From Monosporascus cannonballus (Eukaryota; Ascomycota; Sordariomycetes; Xylariales): a stretch of DNA of 64,000 bases. The stretch lies in assembly GCA_004154925.1 (NCBI GenBank), contig QJNS01000274.1, positions 1 to 64,000 on the forward strand, given 5' to 3'. A program made the position numbers and the translations under genes. Below, piece after piece: positions 60,842 through 64,000 of the stretch. Under the pieces are notes generated by a model. The model had not been told where the DNA came from and searched no databases. It worked only from the letters and a program-made list of their open reading frames with translations. Positions within the stretch are counted from its first letter, which is position 1, and each line of letters begins with the position of its first letter.

Positions 60842-62847
60842 TTATGCCCAAAGTGCTTGCCAGTCAAACCAATTAGACGAGGCACCAAAGTCGAGATTTC
60901 CTTCCAGAGCGGCATCTACGGCATCGAGGTCGAAAGTGGGATCCAGATGGCCGAAAACGTCCAGATCAGGAGCGGCGCCTAAGAATGATGGGTCGACGTT
61001 TCCTCGCTCATGCGGTTGGCGGGTGGGTTCCTCTGGGACTGCCACAGTCGGCCCCACGCCGTCACCGGTAGGTATGCCAGCATTCCTCGAGGGGTCTGCC
61101 GTTTGAGACTCTTGGGAGGTAAGCGAAGCGACGGCCTTGTCCATCTCTTGGAGTACTTGCTCTGCCATGGAGGCCATAACCTTGGCAGTCCAGAATATAC
61201 CTCCTAGTGATTTCAGGAGCTGTGTGTTTTTCTGGAAATCCTGCTTGCCGCGGTTCCTGAACATGGGAACATCACTATATCGCATTTTTCGATATGCTAC
61301 GCTCAATGACAGTGATACGCCGTAGGGAATAATGGGCATGTATGATACTTGCTCGTTATATTCCTGGCTAACGATTGATGTTATGCGATTGGCGGAGAGG
61401 GAACGGCGGCTATTGGTTGCCGGAGGTGGCAATATGCTGGTAGTCGTCATCCCGCCTGATGGGAGCCGACATGATAGTATGGAAACTGAGTGATAGAGGA
61501 CTTCTAAAGAGGCTGTCGACTCGTCAGCAACTATATCTTGGACTCAAACGGCACAGTCATAAGCCCATACCTAGGAAGGCACTTGGAACTTTGGTCGCAC
61601 CGGCATCGATGATCATCTGCTCGAAGATGGGCAACTCGATTACCTTCACCTCCTGTATAAGCAAGTTTTTCGGGCGATATAGGTCTATGACCTTATCGAG
61701 TAATCTCACAACCATCAGGAACAAGCGGAATGGAGCAGATTGTGCCTCAATGCAGGCGTCTAAGTCCCATCCGATATCCCGCTCGTGAATGAGAAGCGCC
61801 CGGCCGTATAGGGACGAAGTGATCCTATCCAATGCCCACAGACAGCAGAATAGCGATCGCGTGCTGATAAAATCGTCCCTATCTCTATCCGCCGCCAAGT
61901 GGAGGCCGAGTGTGTGCATCTGATGCACCGCATCGGTGAACGCACGGGCCGGCTGGTCAGCTTCTTCGGGGCACGTGGGCTGCATGTACAGTGAAAAGAC
62001 TAGAAGTATCCGGGTCTCTATTACCCGATCCGTGATGAACCCGGCATCGATTGTTGTCCGTATAGCAGTGGAAAGCGCAGCGCTAAATTCGTTGCGGCCC
62101 AGTAGACCCTCTCGATTTTGTAGCCGAAGGTGAGGTACAGCCTCCGGTTCTGAGGCCGCGGCTAGGCTCACTACCTGCTGTAAAACAATCCATGCTATCT
62201 CATCTTCAGGAGGTCTCGCCAGATGAAGACTGATAGCCGGGAAGAGGGGATCAAGTTTCTCTACATAGATACGACGGAGAGCGACAAAATCGGAGGCGGG
62301 CGGGCGACAAGGGAGATAGGAGACCTGGACATGAGGCTTCAAAATGCCCTGTGTAGTACGGCCCGACGTTGATTCTTGCCCGGTTGCTGAACTCGCCGAA
62401 CAAGGTTTGTCCGGCACACGAGACTGCCATACCCCTACGCCTCCTCGGATAGAATGGTCCCGGCTCGAGTAAGGACTAGTTACTTCAATGAACATGCATT
62501 CAGGGTTCATGTCGCCGACAAACCTGGAGACGCGGCCTGCCGTGTTTGTGATATCAGTCTGTGTGGCCGGCGCTGTCGATGGCGATTTGCCATTGCTGGA
62601 TGCTGTCTGGAGATGCCGATCCGTTCTGGGCTGAGACTCCTTATCATTAGCGGCTTTATTTGTCGCAGAGCATGGAGGATGTCCCGATTTGCCATGTACG
62701 CATCGCTTCTACTTTACATCGTCAATATATGACCATAGTTAAGGACATATAACAAACCTTGCGGCGCCGGCAAAGTGAGCAGGCCTGTGCGACTTGCTTA
62801 CGCTTGAGAGGGAAGCCGGCCGAGTCGGAACCCACAAACTTGACCAT
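60842..62847 (-). CDS. Zn-cluster fungal transcription factor, three exons, about 632 aa
   Basis: Exons are complement(62758-62847, 61571-62708, 60842-61512). The introns of 49 and 58 bp have GT...AG ends and phases that fit. The start has an in-frame TGA four codons upstream. Residues 23-33 give C-S-L-C-R-R-R-K-K-R-C across the first intron, the first half of a Zn2Cys6 cluster; a fourth Cys follows nine residues later, but the usual following Cys are not seen. Exon 2 carries the fungal-specific transcription factor domain: R-R-I-Y-V-E-K-L-D-P-L-F-P, then L-G-L-H-L-A-A-D-R and C-C-L-W-A-L-D-R. Exon 3 has the conserved P-Y-G-V-S-L-S-L-S-V-A-Y-R-K-M-R and an acidic tail rich in D, F and W (D-L-D-V-F-G-H-L-D), a likely activation domain. 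It probably acts in the nucleus, perhaps on the divergent DUF1479 gene. Confidence 0.88.
61513..61570 (-). other. Intron 2 of the transcription factor gene
   Basis: This 58-bp intron has donor GTATGG, branch-like GCTGACG and acceptor ACAG. It joins S-A-F-L to S-L-E-V-L-Y-H-S-V-S-I-L-S-C-R in phase 1, restoring the usual family sequence. Confidence 0.8.
62709..62757 (-). other. Intron 1 of the transcription factor gene
   Basis: This 49-bp intron has donor GTTTGT, a branch-like TTAACTA, and acceptor TAG before AAGCGATGC. It splits the zinc cluster after R-R-R-K, a common intron position in this family. Confidence 0.8.
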
Positions 62848-63439
62848 GACCGTTCAACCACCAACCGACAAGACTTGCATGGAAACTTTCGACAGACCAT
62901 GCCAGCGAAGGTCCGGTTTCCTGGCCTACGCTCGCCAGCTACGCTCAGTGACAAGGCTATCGCCTATAGAAGATCGCGTAATTGGAAGTGGAATGAGACG
63001 GGTGCCGGGCGGAGTGTTCGTGGGCTCCACTAGGAAGAAATATGCGGCGGACTAACCCCTTTTAGTAACTCCGCCTACAGCAGTTCTCAGGTCATGCAAG
63101 CTTCGAACTATCGGCCGCACAACTGTACGGATCGTGAGTCAAATACATCATCAGGCATCCCCGTATCGCATTGTCCTGAGGGATTCGATAATCTAGTATC
63201 GGATTAACCCAGGTCACAGCCGGAGTACGTACCCGGTCGGATGATTCCGAAAGGAGCAGCTCCGATGCATTCAATTGAATATAATAAGACCCCTGGTAGG
63301 GGGCATTCTGTCAGTAAAAGCTGGAAGTACAGATGTTCGACTTTCCTTTCATATATAGCACAGGATAAAGGGCATATCCCTTAGACATAGTGTCCCATAC
63401 CCCAAGACTTCTGCGCGGAGTCTCGAGTCAACCGAAGCC
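62848..63439. promoter_or_regulatory. Shared promoter region of the divergent transcription factor and DUF1479 genes
   Basis: These 592 bp lie between the two start codons. ATATATAG at 63351-63358, 82 bp before the DUF1479 ATG, is a plausible TATA box. No binding palindrome for the neighbouring factor was identified with confidence. Confidence 0.5.
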
Positions 63440-64000
63440 ATGTTCAAAATATCGAGGATCGATCAGCCCAGACCTTGTCAAGTCAGATTGATGACGGCGG
63501 CCGCGGCTCAGACCCAGCCCCGGACTCCCGTTAAAAGAGAGGGAGACATCTCAGATTCATTTATTTCCCTATCTGGTACCGAAAGGCCGCCGCTACCACC
63601 GAGGTTTCTAGACCTCAAAAAGGCCCTCATTGCTGGCCACGAACACCGTGTGGTTGAGAGCTGGAAGCGATTACTCGGCAGACTCCGAGCCGAAAACCAG
63701 ACAATAGCCAGAGAGGGGCCGATGATCATCCCCAACATCAATTTCCATGAGTTGGATAAAGACCTCATAAAATTCGGCGCCGAGATCAGAAAGAGGGGAG
63801 TACTTGTTGTCAGGAATGTTGTCCCGGAAAAGGAGGCAAGGGCTTACAAGGGCGAAATCGAGGAGTATGCGAGACGGAATCCTTCAACGCGAGGTATGAG
63901 CTACCCGAACCATCTATGGTTATTTTGATAAGAACTAATACACGATAGCCTTTCCTCAAGATAACCCGCAAGTTTTTGAGTTGTACTGGTCCGCGCCGCA
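63440..64000 (+). CDS. DUF1479 family protein, 5' part, runs off the window
   Basis: The product belongs to the DUF1479 family of putative 2-oxoglutarate/Fe(II)-type oxygenases; the substrate is unknown. The first exon (63440-63893) reads P-L-P-P-R-F-L-D-L-K-K-A-L, then W-K-R-L-L-G-R-L and R-K-R-G-V-L-V-V-R-N-V-V-P, then E-I-E-E-Y-A-R-R-N-P-S, all characteristic of the family N-terminus. A 55-bp intron (63894-63948; GTATGA, ACTAATAC, TAG) is supported because the second exon continues A-F-P-Q-D-N-P-Q-V-F-E-L-Y-W-S, the next conserved block. The metal-binding motifs lie beyond the window. An alternative Met occurs at residue 18. It is transcribed divergently from the transcription factor gene. 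Confidence 0.9.
63894..63948 (+). other. Intron 1 of the DUF1479 gene
   Basis: This 55-bp intron has donor GTATGA, a branch site within GAACTAATAC and acceptor GATAG. Splicing restores the conserved N-P-S-T-R-A-F-P-Q-D-N-P block. Confidence 0.85.

Noticed and set aside
61936..62732. Plus-strand frames over the transcription factor
   Set aside because: They are antisense shadows of a well-supported three-exon gene.
1..64000. CRISPR arrays, rRNA or tRNA genes
   Set aside because: No spaced identical repeats, no rRNA-like blocks and no tRNA with convincing A and B boxes were seen; the organism is eukaryotic.

Overview
The window looks like a piece of a filamentous ascomycete (Pezizomycotina) chromosome. 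Two compartments meet near position 56,370. Bases 1-56,370 are extremely AT-rich and carry the signature of repeat-induced point mutation (RIP): transposon reading frames broken almost only by TAA/TAG, Cys-to-Tyr and His-to-Tyr changes, and lost ATGs, all C:G-to-T:A transitions. Bases 56,371-64,000 have ordinary base composition, short introns (49-58 bp) and recognisable single-copy fungal genes.

The AT-rich part is a nest of mobile elements that can be unpicked from target-site duplications. X1 (window start to about 17,850) is interrupted by Ty3/gypsy element A (2834-10078; TSD ATATT). After a poorly conserved unit (17,850-24,950) comes A2, a truncated relative of A, interrupted by the minus-strand Ty3/gypsy element F (26416-34734; TSD TTATT). 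F contains a 1.5-kb LTR element of TRIM/LARD type (31921-33431; TSD GTATA). Next is element D (35946-48715; TSD ATAAT), whose 5' LTR is split by X2 (36213-42114). The last unit is X3, a relative of X1 and X2, split by element C (49486-56257; TSD ATATT). A, C and D show an integrase followed by a chromodomain-like end, so they are chromovirus-type Ty3/gypsy elements; F belongs to the same family as D.

Two things stand out. First, X2 is bounded by CACCACGGCT and AGCCGTGGTG. If its ends are joined, they form a 10-bp stem with a loop containing TAATATTAC, the replication-origin nonanucleotide of geminivirus-like CRESS DNA replicons. A decayed Rep-like gene with the motif FLTYPKC starts about 0.2 kb from this point and reads away from it. 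The element therefore looks like an integrated or transposed rolling-circle replicon carrying cargo shared with X1 and X3. Second, A, C, D and F all carry an antisense reading frame between the chromodomain and the 3' LTR. It opens with a shared [M/I]-[A/S]-G-R/C motif, then has Cys-rich and Lys/Leu-rich coiled-coil-like parts.

The gene-bearing right end holds a DUF1993-family gene with a frameshift, a broken deoxyribose-phosphate aldolase (deoC) gene, a possible terminal exon of an unknown gene, a three-exon fungal transcription factor (about 632 aa), and the 5' part of a divergently transcribed DUF1479 gene that runs off the window. The last two share a 0.6-kb promoter region and may be functionally linked.
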